Shown piece after piece: positions 1 to 7,561 of a DNA stretch of 18,205 nt. Within the stretch, counting starts at the first letter, position 1, and every line of letters begins with the position of its first letter. The notes beneath the pieces are model-generated. The model ran no database searches, was not told the origin of the DNA, and saw nothing but the letters and a program-made list of their open reading frames with translations. Source of the stretch: an uncultured Clostridia bacterium (GTDB lineage: Bacteria > Bacillota > Clostridia > TANB77 > CAG-508); NCBI GenBank assembly GCA_948663505.1, contig CAPNAQ010000021.1:1-18205 (forward strand). Direction: 5' to 3'. Position numbers and translations under genes: made by a program.

Positions 1-319
1 TATACAACAGTTATTATGCTTTTTTATGTGAAGAAAAAGATAAAGAAATAAACATATTAAAATTTATTGTTTATCAGGAATGCGTTTTTCATTTCATTTA
101 AAAGCAAAACAATCTTTTATCAATAAATATTATGGTGATGATATTGAGGTTATATCTACTACTTCTCAAGAAACAAAAGTTGAAGGAGTAAAAATCATTC
201 AAAAACTTAACAATTGCAAATTAGAAGAAATATTATTTATAGATGATAATAAATATACTCTCAATATATTAAACAAAAGTGGAATAAATTCAATTTTTGT
301 AAATGATATAGAAAGTTAA
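1..319 (+). pseudogene. HAD-like hydrolase, C-terminal fragment with a likely frameshift
   Basis: The readable C-terminal part (ATG at 80, 79 residues) resembles the second half of a HAD-superfamily protein. It has a SGMRFSFHLKAK stretch where motif II (Ser/Thr) would lie, a lysine in the QETKVEG stretch (motif III), and LFIDDNKYTLN followed by GINSIFV, matching the Asp-Asp motif IV and the strand after it. There is no convincing RBS before the ATG at 80. Upstream, the coding-like text is in another frame (positions 3-101, reading YNSYYAFLCEEKDKEINILK), and the switch to the downstream frame would fall at about 68-76. The gene therefore appears broken, or carries a sequence error, and it also runs off the left edge. 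The HAD assignment rests on short motifs only; the substrate is unknown. Confidence 0.45.
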
Positions 320-443
320 AAGATAGATTATAAATTATTTAATAAATATAGAAATTTGTTACCTTTTTGTTACCCACCGCATAGTTTTGAATAGGGTTTA
401 TTAAGTTTCAAAATAAATGGTGTAAAATATAAAAACGTAATAA

Positions 444-2183
444 AATAAGAAAAATAGCAATATACAAGGATTTAATAATATTATTAAAATTTGTAAAATT
501 TTAATAGTTACTCTAGCAGGGATAACGATTGTAGCTTTAACAGGAGATAATGGATTATTTGGAAGAGCAAAACAGGCAAGAAAAGAAAGCAAAATGAGAG
601 AAGCAGAAGAAGAACTAAATTTATTAATAATGCAAGTTCAGACAGATAAAGAAGGAGTGGCAACACTAACAGATATAGTTGAAGAATTAAAAAATAATAA
701 GGAATACACATATATAATAAAATATAATCAAACAGCAATCTTATCAGATAATGGAGATATAACATCAACAAGTAATATTAAAGAAGCATTAATAGATAAA
801 GAAGAAATATATGTAACACATAAAGGATATGAATTTAAAATAACCAAAGGATTACAAGTAGCATATGTAGGAACAAATAAAGATGGAGAAGTAATAGATA
901 ATTATGTAGAGGAAAGTGAAATAGCAGAATTATGGGAATATAATGTAACTCAAAATCAAGGAAAAGTCACATTAACAAAATATATAGGAAGTAATCCAGA
1001 AGTTTTTGTTCCAAGTTGTATTAAGATAGATGAAAAAATTTATCAAGTGATTTTAGCAAAAACAGAAATATATGGTAGCTATTATAAAATAGGTCCATTT
1101 TTAGAAAATGAAAATATAACAAAAGTAGAATTTGATAAAAGCTCCATCAATTCCCTCAACAGTGTGTTATATGATGGCCACTTTTTATGGTTGTGAGAAT
1201 TTAAAAAAGGGACCAGATATTCCTAAAAATGTTATAAGAATGAAAGAGACCTTTAATGGTTGTACTTCATTAGAAGGTGAAATGTTGATTTATGGCTCAG
1301 GAGAGATTACTAATTGTTTCTATAATTCAGCTATAAACGAAAATGTATTAGTTTTAAATTATGGAAAAAACTGTACAAACCAGTTTGCAGATACACTAGT
1401 AAAAACGAAAAACAATGATAGTTCTAAAATTTCTCTACGCGAATGTTTAACAGATTATATACAGATTGGAGAATTTGAAGGATATATAGATGATAATAAA
1501 TTTGTAATTACATAGAAAAATCCTCATTTGCTGGTTGTAATTCCTTACAAAATATTAAATTACCAGAAACGTTAACGAAAATTGGAAGTTATGCATTTTC
1601 AAATTGTAAAGGCTTAGTAAGTATAATAATTCCTGAAAAAGTGACATCGATAATACAAACAGTGAATTATAATGCAATTGATGTAAAGGACTTACGTTTT
1701 GAAGGATATAGCAAAATATTTTCTTTAGGAAATTACACAACAACATTAAATGTTGGTGAAAACGTAGAAAGATTGCCATCATGGCTTTCGAGTTATGCAA
1801 GAGAATGGATAAATAGTGGAAGTGTAATTGGTAGTGGGTTTAAATATGCAGCATTTAATAAAGTGAATTTTAAAGGTAATAGATTAAAAACAATGGGAAG
1901 AGATTGTTTTCTATTTTGCAAATTAGAAGAAATAGAATTTCCAGAAGGACTAGAGGATATAGGAGAGCAAACGTTTGAAAACTGTAGTGAATTGAAAAAA
2001 GTATATATACCATCTTCAGTTAATAAGTTCAGTTCAAGTGTATTGGCTGATTGTATTTCAAATTGTAAGATATATTGTGAAAATACAGAAGAAGTTAAAT
2101 CAAAAAGTGGATGGGATACTAATTGGAATAACAAGAAAACTGTAGTATATGGAGTAAGTAGAGAAGAATACAAAAATATGTAG
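444..2183 (+). pseudogene. Decayed BspA-like leucine-rich repeat surface protein with pilin-like N-terminus
   Basis: Three consecutive segments read as one protein. Segment 1 (frame open from 444, stop ending 1196) starts with a hydrophobic helix ending LAGITIVALTGDNGLFGRA, typical of the pilin-like leader of many clostridial surface proteins, but no ATG, GTG or TTG in frame precedes it and its first half carries Lys and Asn where hydrophobic residues are expected. The first ATG, at 594, lies after this conserved part and lacks a good RBS. Segment 2 (about 1132-1515, another frame) has DUF285-like repeats: IPSTVCYMMATFYGCENL and IPKNVIRMKETFNGCTSL. Segment 3 (about 1515-2183, first frame again) has LRR_5/BspA repeats: SSFAGCNSLQNIKLPETLTK, AFSNCKGL, TFENCSELKKVYIPSSV. 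The C-terminus ends YGVSREEYKNM. Such proteins are secreted or surface-exposed and bind host or matrix components in studied cases. Two frame changes plus the missing start make a pseudogene the simplest reading. Segment 3 could alternatively be a separate gene. Confidence 0.7.
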
Positions 2184-2251
2184 ACAATGAAATAGAATTG
2201 TAATAGTTTTGATTTTATCAAATAAAAAACGAAACTTAAATTTTTACACTA

Positions 2252-2280
2252 TTGTTTTTCGAGTGATTTTGAGGTATAAT
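2252..2280 (+). promoter_or_regulatory. Promoter for the 2302 reading frame
   Basis: TTGTTT (2252-2257) and TATAAT (2275-2280) are separated by exactly 17 bases. The predicted start of transcription, near 2287, lies just ahead of an AGGGAG ribosome site and the ATG at 2302, which supports 2302 rather than 2506 as the original gene start. Confidence 0.6.
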
Positions 2281-2301
2281 TGATATAGGGAGATAAAAAA
2301 T

Positions 2302-3732
2302 ATGGGAATATTTGATAATATGAAACAAAATATAAAGAAAAAGCAAGATGATAAGATAATGAAAAGATAAAACATAATAATAATACAGATTGATGATAAT
2401 CATGTATTTGATAGTTTCAAAAATAAGAATGATGAAATTAATAGTATTATTGAAAATCCATATAATATATTTATAATATTACAAAATGACAAAAATAAAT
2501 TAGAAATGATACAATATTTTTATAGATATGGTATAGATGTAGGTGGACTTAATTTACATATAGGTGAAGATAACAATAAGTGTAATCAAATTTTGCTAGA
2601 AGCAATAGAAACGCAAGAATATAAAGAACAAGTATTAGATGTAATGTATGATTTTGTAGATTTTAGTTATGAACCTATAGAAGAATTAGTATTAAGTATT
2701 ATAGACAATATGCAACCTAAAAAAAGAGAAAAATTTTTACAATGCCATAATTTTAATAGTAGAATGATAGTAAAATTATATAATAAATATAATAGTGAAG
2801 GTCTTATTCAAAAATCAGATTCTTCAATGGAAGAATATTTAGCTAGTAGCGAAAGCTATCCTGCAATAATTGGAGTTAATAAACGACAGGCAAAGAAATT
2901 ATTAGAATTATATGGAGATACTATGTATTCGGTCAATTTAAGTGAATGTGTAAAAAATAGCTCTGATAATGTAGGAGATTTAGAAAATATGTTAAGTAAA
3001 TATTACGAAAGAATAAAAGGAGAAATTAATTCTATATTTATGACTAAGACACTTTGGAGTTATCATTATCAGAATTTAGAAATGTTTATTGGAAAATTTT
3101 CAAAAGATATAGATGAAAGAACGTTAGAGAGGGTTTTAGAAAACTATAATGAATCTTTAAAAAGAGCAGAGGAGAAAATAAAAAAGTATGAAGATGAAGA
3201 AGATAAAATAGAAGATTTTATAGAACACGATAAAGAAAATCCACAATTTTTATATGATATTGTTTGTAAATATTATGACACAAAGATTCAAGATGAAAAT
3301 TTTATGCCTAAACGAATAAATTTTATAATTACTAAATTACCATTAATGGATAGATTACAATTTGTAAGAAGATATGGGGGTTCAATTACAAAGCTAGAAA
3401 TAAGTGGAATTAGTAAAGAAGTGATAGGAACAGAGAATTTAGATCTAAAGAGATTTTTAGCACAATACCAAGATCTAATTTCTACACAAGATATTATTGA
3501 TATTATTAATTCAGTTCCTTTTAAGCAAAGAATAGAATTAATAAAAGTATGTAATTTAGATGAGGAGCAGAAAAAGGAAATTATACAATATGCACAAAAA
3601 AATGGCGAGCAAAATGTTAGTTTTCTTGAATTAGCAGCTACTAAAGCAAAATTAAAGGAAAATAATGTAGATAAAGCAATTCAACCAGATGAAAGTAGAA
3701 AAATATTCTTTAATGGAGATATAAGAGAATGA
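2302..3732 (+). pseudogene. Unrecognised long protein interrupted by an in-frame TAA at codon 23
   Basis: ATG 2302 has a well-spaced RBS (AGGGAG) and a promoter. The frame reads MGIFDNMKQNIKKKQDDK and then meets TAA at 2368-2370. The same frame continues without a stop from 2371 to 3732 (453 codons). The first internal ATG of the long part, at 2506, has no visible RBS and would discard coding-like sequence (DDNHVFDSFKNKNDEINS, then ENPYNIFIILQNDKNKLEM) that belongs to the same frame. The 408 residues from 2506 are charged and apparently soluble, with no signal peptide or membrane segment, and have a Lys/Glu-rich likely coiled coil at roughly residues 210-245. I recognise no family. It may be a recent pseudogene, a sequence error, or a shortened gene starting internally. 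A strong terminator follows at 3752. Role unknown. Confidence 0.55.
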
Positions 3733-3751
3733 TATAACTTATTTTAAATAG

Positions 3752-3779
3752 AAAAAGCAAGAAAATTTTCTTGCTTTTT
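3752..3779 (+). terminator. Rho-independent terminator (palindrome)
   Basis: The 14-base arms AAAAAGCAAGAAAA and TTTTCTTGCTTTTT form a perfect palindrome ending in a T run, 19 bases after the stop of the 2302-3732 frame. The symmetry would let it act on both strands, although no gene converges on it. Confidence 0.85.
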
Positions 3780-3799
3780 TATGTTTAATATTGTAAAAT
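3771..3799 (+). promoter_or_regulatory. Possible promoter for the TetR/acyl-CoA synthetase unit
   Basis: TTGCTT (3771-3776), a 17-base spacer and TAAAAT (3794-3799) form a moderate promoter-like pair. The -35 element lies inside the right arm of the preceding terminator. It is the best candidate in the gap, but AT-rich sequence gives such matches by chance. Confidence 0.35.
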
Positions 3800-3851
3800 A
3801 TAAACACAAAGAGAAAATCCAAATAACAATGAATGGAGCGAAGTAAATAAA

Positions 3852-4418
3852 ATGAACAAAACAAAAAGAAAAATATTTGAGACATCAATGAAGTTATTTG
3901 CAGAAAAAGGATATGATGCAACAAGTATAGAAGAAATAACAGCAACAGTAGGAGTGGCAAAAGGAACACTATATTATCATTTTTCAAGTAAAGAAGAAAT
4001 ATTTAACTTTTTAATTGAAGAAGGAGTAAAATTATTACAAAACAGTATAGATATAAAAACAGCGAAGTTAGAAAATTATATAGACAAACTAAAAGCAATA
4101 ATATTAATACAAATAAAAATAGTAAACAAATATGAAAACTTTATAACAATATTATTAAGTCAATTTTATGGAAAAGAAGCAAGAAACAAGATGTGTCAAA
4201 AACATATTTATGAATATATAGGAAAAATAGAAAAGATAGTTGAAGAAGGAATTAATGCTGGACAAATAAAAAAAGGAAATCCAAATGTAATAGCATCAGA
4301 AATATATGCGTTAATAGCATCAACATTAGTATACAAATTAAAAAACGAAGTTGATGTAATAAACCTTTATAAGGAATTTCAAAACACAATAATAGAAGGA
4401 TTGAAAAGTAACAAATAA
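3852..4418 (+). CDS. TetR-family transcriptional regulator
   Basis: This 188-residue protein has the usual TetR architecture. An N-terminal DNA-binding domain (about residues 7-52) holds the helix-turn-helix core SIEEITATVGVAKGTLYYHF and the following SSKEEIF. The rest is an all-helical ligand-binding and dimerisation part without a recognisable ligand signature. The ATG at 3852 is preceded by GGAGCG at a suitable distance. The acyl-CoA synthetase gene begins 61 bases after its stop on the same strand with no terminator between, so the two are probably co-transcribed. By analogy with TetR-type regulators of fatty-acid genes, it may sense fatty acids or acyl-CoA and control this unit. That role is inference from context; the family assignment is firm. 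Confidence 0.9.
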   Translation: MNKTKRKIFETSMKLFAEKGYDATSIEEITATVGVAKGTLYYHFSSKEEIFNFLIEEGVKLLQNSIDIKTAKLENYIDKLKAIILIQIKIVNKYENFITILLSQFYGKEARNKMCQKHIYEYIGKIEKIVEEGINAGQIKKGNPNVIASEIYALIASTLVYKLKNEVDVINLYKEFQNTIIEGLKSNK

Positions 4419-4479
4419 ATAGGTTGGAAAATTTTCTTATGATAACAAACACATAAAAATCATGAAAAGGGGTTTTAAG

Positions 4480-6204
4480 ATGAGAGAAGCGATACATGAA
4501 TTTGAAAAATTCACAGATTTAAAAGATATGATAAATAAAACAGCTGAAAAGTTTAGTGATAAAACAGCATATATATTTAAGACAAAAGAACAGGGAAAGT
4601 TCAAAGAAATTACATATAAAGAATTTAAAAATGATATAGATGCATTAGGAACAACATTAATCAATTTAGGATTAAAAAACAAAAGAATTGCAATTATAGG
4701 GGATAACAGATATGAGTGGGGAGTATGTTATTTAGCAACAGTTACAGGAACAGGAACAGTAGTACCATTAGATAAAGCATTACCAAATAACGAGATTGAA
4801 AGTCTTATAATACGTTCAGAAGTAGAAGCAATATTTTATACAAACAAATATGATGAGATAATGAATGAATTAAAAAATAAGAAAAATACAAATTTGAAAT
4901 ATTTTATATCAATGGACAATGAAGAAAGTACAGAAGGAATAATATCATACAAAAAATTGATAGAAAAAGGAAAAGAATTAATAAAAAATGAAGATAGAAA
5001 ATTTTTAGAAGCGGAAATTAATGCAACTGAAATGAGTATAATGTTATTTACTTCAGGAACAACTTCACAGTCAAAAGCTGTAATGTTATCACATAAAAAT
5101 ATAGTATGTAATTTAATGGATATAGCTGCAACAATATATGTAGATGAAAATGATAGATTTTTATCATTTTTACCATTACATCATACATTTGAATGTACAG
5201 TTGGATTTCTGTATCCAATATCAAAAGGTGCGTCAATTGCATTTTGTGAAGGATTAAGACATATAGCAGAAAATATTAAAGAATATGATATAACAGTAAT
5301 GATTTCAGTGCCAGTATTATTTGAAGGAATTTGCAAAAAAGTATTAAAAGCAATAGAAGCACAAGGAAAAATGAAAACTGTAAAATTTGGTCAAACAATT
5401 TCTAGTGCATTATTAAGAGTTGGAATAGATGTAAGAAAAAAATTATTTGGACAAATATTAGAGAACTTAGGACCAAAATTAAGATTATTTGTAGCTGGAG
5501 GAGCAGCATTAGATCCTGAAACAGAAAGGATATTTAATAATCTTGGAATAACAACATATCAAGGATATGGATTAACAGAAACATCTCCAGTAATAGCTGC
5601 AGAAGATGATAAATATAGAAGAATAGGCTCTATAGGAAAAACATTCCCAAGTTTAGAAACAAAGATTATTGATGAAAATGAGGAAGGAATTGGAGAATTA
5701 GTTGTAAAAGGGCCAACAGTTATGTTAGGATATTATAATAATGATGAAGCAACTAAAGAATGTATTGATAAAGAGGGATGGTTTCATACAGGTGATTTAG
5801 CTAAGATAGATAAAGATGGTTTTATATTTATAACAGGTAGAAAAAAATATGTTATAGTATTAAAAAATGGTAAAAACATTTATCCTGAAGAATTAGAAAT
5901 TTTAGTAAATAAAATTGCTGGAGTAACAGAAAGTTTTGTATATGGAAAGCCAGATGATAAAGCTGACTTTAAAATATGTGCAAAGATTGTATATGATAAA
6001 GAAATAATGAAAGATGCTTACGGATTAGAAGATGAAGAGCAGATCAAAGAAAAATTATGGCAAGAGATTAAAGCATTAAATAAAACAATGCCAGCATATA
6101 AATATATAAAAGATATTATTGTTACAGAAGAAGAGCTAATTAAGACAACAACAAGAAAAATAAAAAGACATGAAGAGATTAAGAAAATAGAAATTAAAAA
6201 CTAG
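4480..6204 (+). CDS. Long-chain fatty acid-CoA ligase (AMP-forming)
   Basis: A member of the ANL adenylate-forming superfamily, COG1022-like. It activates a fatty acid with ATP to an acyl-adenylate and then an acyl-CoA thioester. Visible motifs (numbered from 4480, 574 residues) are the phosphate-binding loop FTSGTTSQSKAVMLSHKN near 190, YGLTETSP near 362, GWFHTGDLAKIDKDGFIFITG near 433 including the ATP-ribose aspartate, and a C-terminal TTTRKIKRHEE near 555 carrying the expected catalytic lysine. The loop has SQSKA where many relatives have GxPKG. An in-frame ATG at 4462 exists, but the AAAAGGGG RBS (4465-4472) overlaps it and is ideally placed for ATG 4480, so I take 4480. No signal peptide; probably cytosolic or loosely membrane-associated. 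It follows the TetR gene, which may regulate it. The exact acyl substrate cannot be read from sequence. Confidence 0.9.
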   Translation: MREAIHEFEKFTDLKDMINKTAEKFSDKTAYIFKTKEQGKFKEITYKEFKNDIDALGTTLINLGLKNKRIAIIGDNRYEWGVCYLATVTGTGTVVPLDKALPNNEIESLIIRSEVEAIFYTNKYDEIMNELKNKKNTNLKYFISMDNEESTEGIISYKKLIEKGKELIKNEDRKFLEAEINATEMSIMLFTSGTTSQSKAVMLSHKNIVCNLMDIAATIYVDENDRFLSFLPLHHTFECTVGFLYPISKGASIAFCEGLRHIAENIKEYDITVMISVPVLFEGICKKVLKAIEAQGKMKTVKFGQTISSALLRVGIDVRKKLFGQILENLGPKLRLFVAGGAALDPETERIFNNLGITTYQGYGLTETSPVIAAEDDKYRRIGSIGKTFPSLETKIIDENEEGIGELVVKGPTVMLGYYNNDEATKECIDKEGWFHTGDLAKIDKDGFIFITGRKKYVIVLKNGKNIYPEELEILVNKIAGVTESFVYGKPDDKADFKICAKIVYDKEIMKDAYGLEDEEQIKEKLWQEIKALNKTMPAYKYIKDIIVTEEELIKTTTRKIKRHEEIKKIEIKN

Positions 6205-6245
6205 TTATTTATATATTAATATAAAACAAAAACATTACAACTATA

Positions 6246-6289
6246 TTGTAACATAATTGTAATATAAATGTAATAAAAATGTAATCAAA
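6246..6289 (+). repeat. Short tandem repeat, 11-base period, four copies around TGTAA
   Basis: TGTAA occurs at 6247, 6258, 6269 and 6280, exactly 11 bases apart, within units ATTGTAACATA, ATTGTAATATA, AATGTAATAAA and AATGTAATCAA. A TTACAA at 6235-6240 is the inverted form. The array lies between the acyl-CoA synthetase stop and its terminator. The period is close to one DNA turn, so the copies would face one side of the helix. Function unknown; it may be only a small slippage repeat. Confidence 0.6.
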
Positions 6290-6317
6290 AAAACTGCAAT
6301 TTCTATTGTAGTTTTTT
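6288..6317 (+). terminator. Rho-independent terminator after the acyl-CoA synthetase gene
   Basis: AAAAAACTGCAAT (6288-6300) pairs with ATTGTAGTTTTTT (6305-6317) with one G-T pair and a four-base loop, and the right arm ends in six Ts. The hairpin ends the TetR/acyl-CoA synthetase unit. Confidence 0.85.
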
Positions 6318-6334
6318 GTTTATTATTGTATAAT
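6306..6334 (+). promoter_or_regulatory. Likely promoter for the 6395 gene
   Basis: A perfect TATAAT (6329-6334) lies 17 bases after TTGTAG (6306-6311), which is inside the right arm of the terminator. The -10 is strong and the -35 is weak. The predicted start near 6341 gives a leader of about 54 bases. Confidence 0.5.
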
Positions 6335-6394
6335 CATAAAAGAGATAAAAACTTTAGAAATCAAATAGGCGTAGGATAAAGGAGGTTGTTTACA

Positions 6395-7306
6395 ATGTCT
6401 AAGTCTGGCATAGTAAACGTGAGAATGGTAATCACGGAAGAGAAAATTTTATCAAATATAGAAAAAGTGCAAAAAATGATAAATCCAAAAAGTAAGAAGC
6501 AGATTGTGCAGTTAGAAGAAGATACTTACTTTAAAGATTTAATAGAATCTATAAAAGCGTATTTAATTGAATATCCAAAAAAGAAAAATTTTCCTGTAAG
6601 TGTGTATAAAGCTGCTTACGGCTTAGTTGAATTTGCAACAAATCAGTTTGAGGAAAATACTAAAAGAATAGAGGAATTAATTAGACAAAGAGAAAAAAAT
6701 ATTACATTAGCAGGACAATTAAAAGAATTAATAGAAGACATAGATAATAAAGCTGAAAGTTGGAAAGAAAATGTAAAAAAGGCTGAAGGTAATTTTGAAG
6801 AAGATATAATAGAAACATTAAATGTTCTAGGAAAATGTAAAACAAAAAAATCAGAAAATTATCTAGATGCTATTAAATTATTGAATGCTAGAGTAAGTAA
6901 TTTAGAGTCTAATTTACATATAGAAATAGATATGGAAAGAATTGAAGATAGATCAAAAGCTTTAAGTTATATAGGTATTGAAGTTGCTGATGCTTTAAAA
7001 ACAATACCAACACCTGTTGAAGAAGATGTTGTTGTAAAAGAAGAAATTGAAAATATTCAAGAAATAGAGGAAAATGTTCAAATTGAAGAAGAACAACAAG
7101 TTACCGAAAATGTAGAAATTATGAATGATGTTGAATTACAAGATCAATTACAACAATATATTCAAGATAATTCTTTTGATACAAAACCTTCATTATGGCA
7201 AAGATTTAAGAATAGTAAGTTTGTAAAATCTATTAAATATATAATGAAAATTAGAATTGTTATAGACTATCCAGCCCTTCCAGAGGGAAAAGGAGAAAAT
7301 TATTAA
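6395..7306 (+). CDS. Hypothetical acidic coiled-coil protein
   Basis: I do not recognise this protein. ATG 6395 has an excellent RBS (AAGGAGG, 6379-6385); a TTG nine bases upstream is in frame but sits against the RBS. The 303-residue product has no signal peptide or obvious transmembrane helix. Residues about 1-200 look mainly helical, with coiled-coil character around TKRIEELIRQREKN and LLNARVSNLESNLHIE. About 205-250 is a very acidic, probably disordered linker rich in Glu and Val. The tail (from about 257) turns basic and amphipathic (SLWQRFKNSKFVKSIKYIMK) and ends KIRIVIDYPALPEGKGENY, which could contact membrane or a partner. It appears to be a single-gene unit with its own promoter, followed by a long inverted repeat and the FtsZ operon. 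A structural or cell-envelope role is speculation. Confidence 0.75.
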   Translation: MSKSGIVNVRMVITEEKILSNIEKVQKMINPKSKKQIVQLEEDTYFKDLIESIKAYLIEYPKKKNFPVSVYKAAYGLVEFATNQFEENTKRIEELIRQREKNITLAGQLKELIEDIDNKAESWKENVKKAEGNFEEDIIETLNVLGKCKTKKSENYLDAIKLLNARVSNLESNLHIEIDMERIEDRSKALSYIGIEVADALKTIPTPVEEDVVVKEEIENIQEIEENVQIEEEQQVTENVEIMNDVELQDQLQQYIQDNSFDTKPSLWQRFKNSKFVKSIKYIMKIRIVIDYPALPEGKGENY

Positions 7307-7363
7307 TAATATTGAAATTGCTGATATATAAATATTTATATATCAGCAATTTCAGTATTATTA
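7304..7363 (+). terminator. 29-bp near-perfect inverted repeat at the gene end
   Basis: Arms 7304-7332 and 7335-7363 are reverse complements except for one position (T opposite G), with almost no loop. The left arm starts with the TAA stop codon of the preceding gene. As RNA it would be a very stable hairpin in the terminator position, but the right arm ends TATTATTA instead of a T run, so it may act more as a 3' stability element or a two-way block. The hairpin is certain; its role as a terminator is inferred. Confidence 0.65.
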
Positions 7364-7416
7364 ACTTATAAAACCATTATCCTGTAACAATATATTTATA
7401 AAAAATTAGAAATTTA

Positions 7417-7445
7417 TTGAAAAAAGTAAAAAAATTAGATATAAT
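7417..7445 (+). promoter_or_regulatory. Promoter of the ftsZ-like operon
   Basis: TTGAAA (7417-7422) and a perfect TATAAT (7440-7445) are separated by 17 bases, one of the best sigma-A-like promoters in the window. Transcription from about 7452 would leave a leader of some 110 bases. The ten-base sequence TGTAACAATA occurs on both sides of the promoter (7383-7392 and 7455-7464) and might be a regulator site. Confidence 0.7.
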
Positions 7446-7561
7446 GTTTTAAATTGTAACAATACAAATATTTCCATTATAGGAAAGTTAAAGAGAATAT
7501 AATTAAATATTTATGTATTAATAGAACTTTACTATAATAGAACAAGGAGGAATAAGCATAA

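Noticed and set aside
401..771. Minus-strand frames over the pilin-like leader and the start of the BspA-like region
   Set aside because: Leu-rich complements of Lys/Glu/Asn-rich coding sequence, without RBS or recognisable domain.
2302..2370. A 22-residue leader peptide gene upstream of the 408-residue frame
   Set aside because: It is in the same frame as the long part and has no attenuator-like hairpin after it; a nonsense-interrupted gene is simpler, though a true small peptide cannot be excluded.
4462..4482. ATG 4462 as the start of the acyl-CoA synthetase
   Set aside because: The RBS AAAAGGGG lies just inside this start and fits ATG 4480; the added residues MKRGFK are the translated RBS.
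7533..7538. A second TATAAT just before the ftsZ RBS
   Set aside because: It has no acceptable -35, and transcription would begin inside the RBS at 7544-7550.
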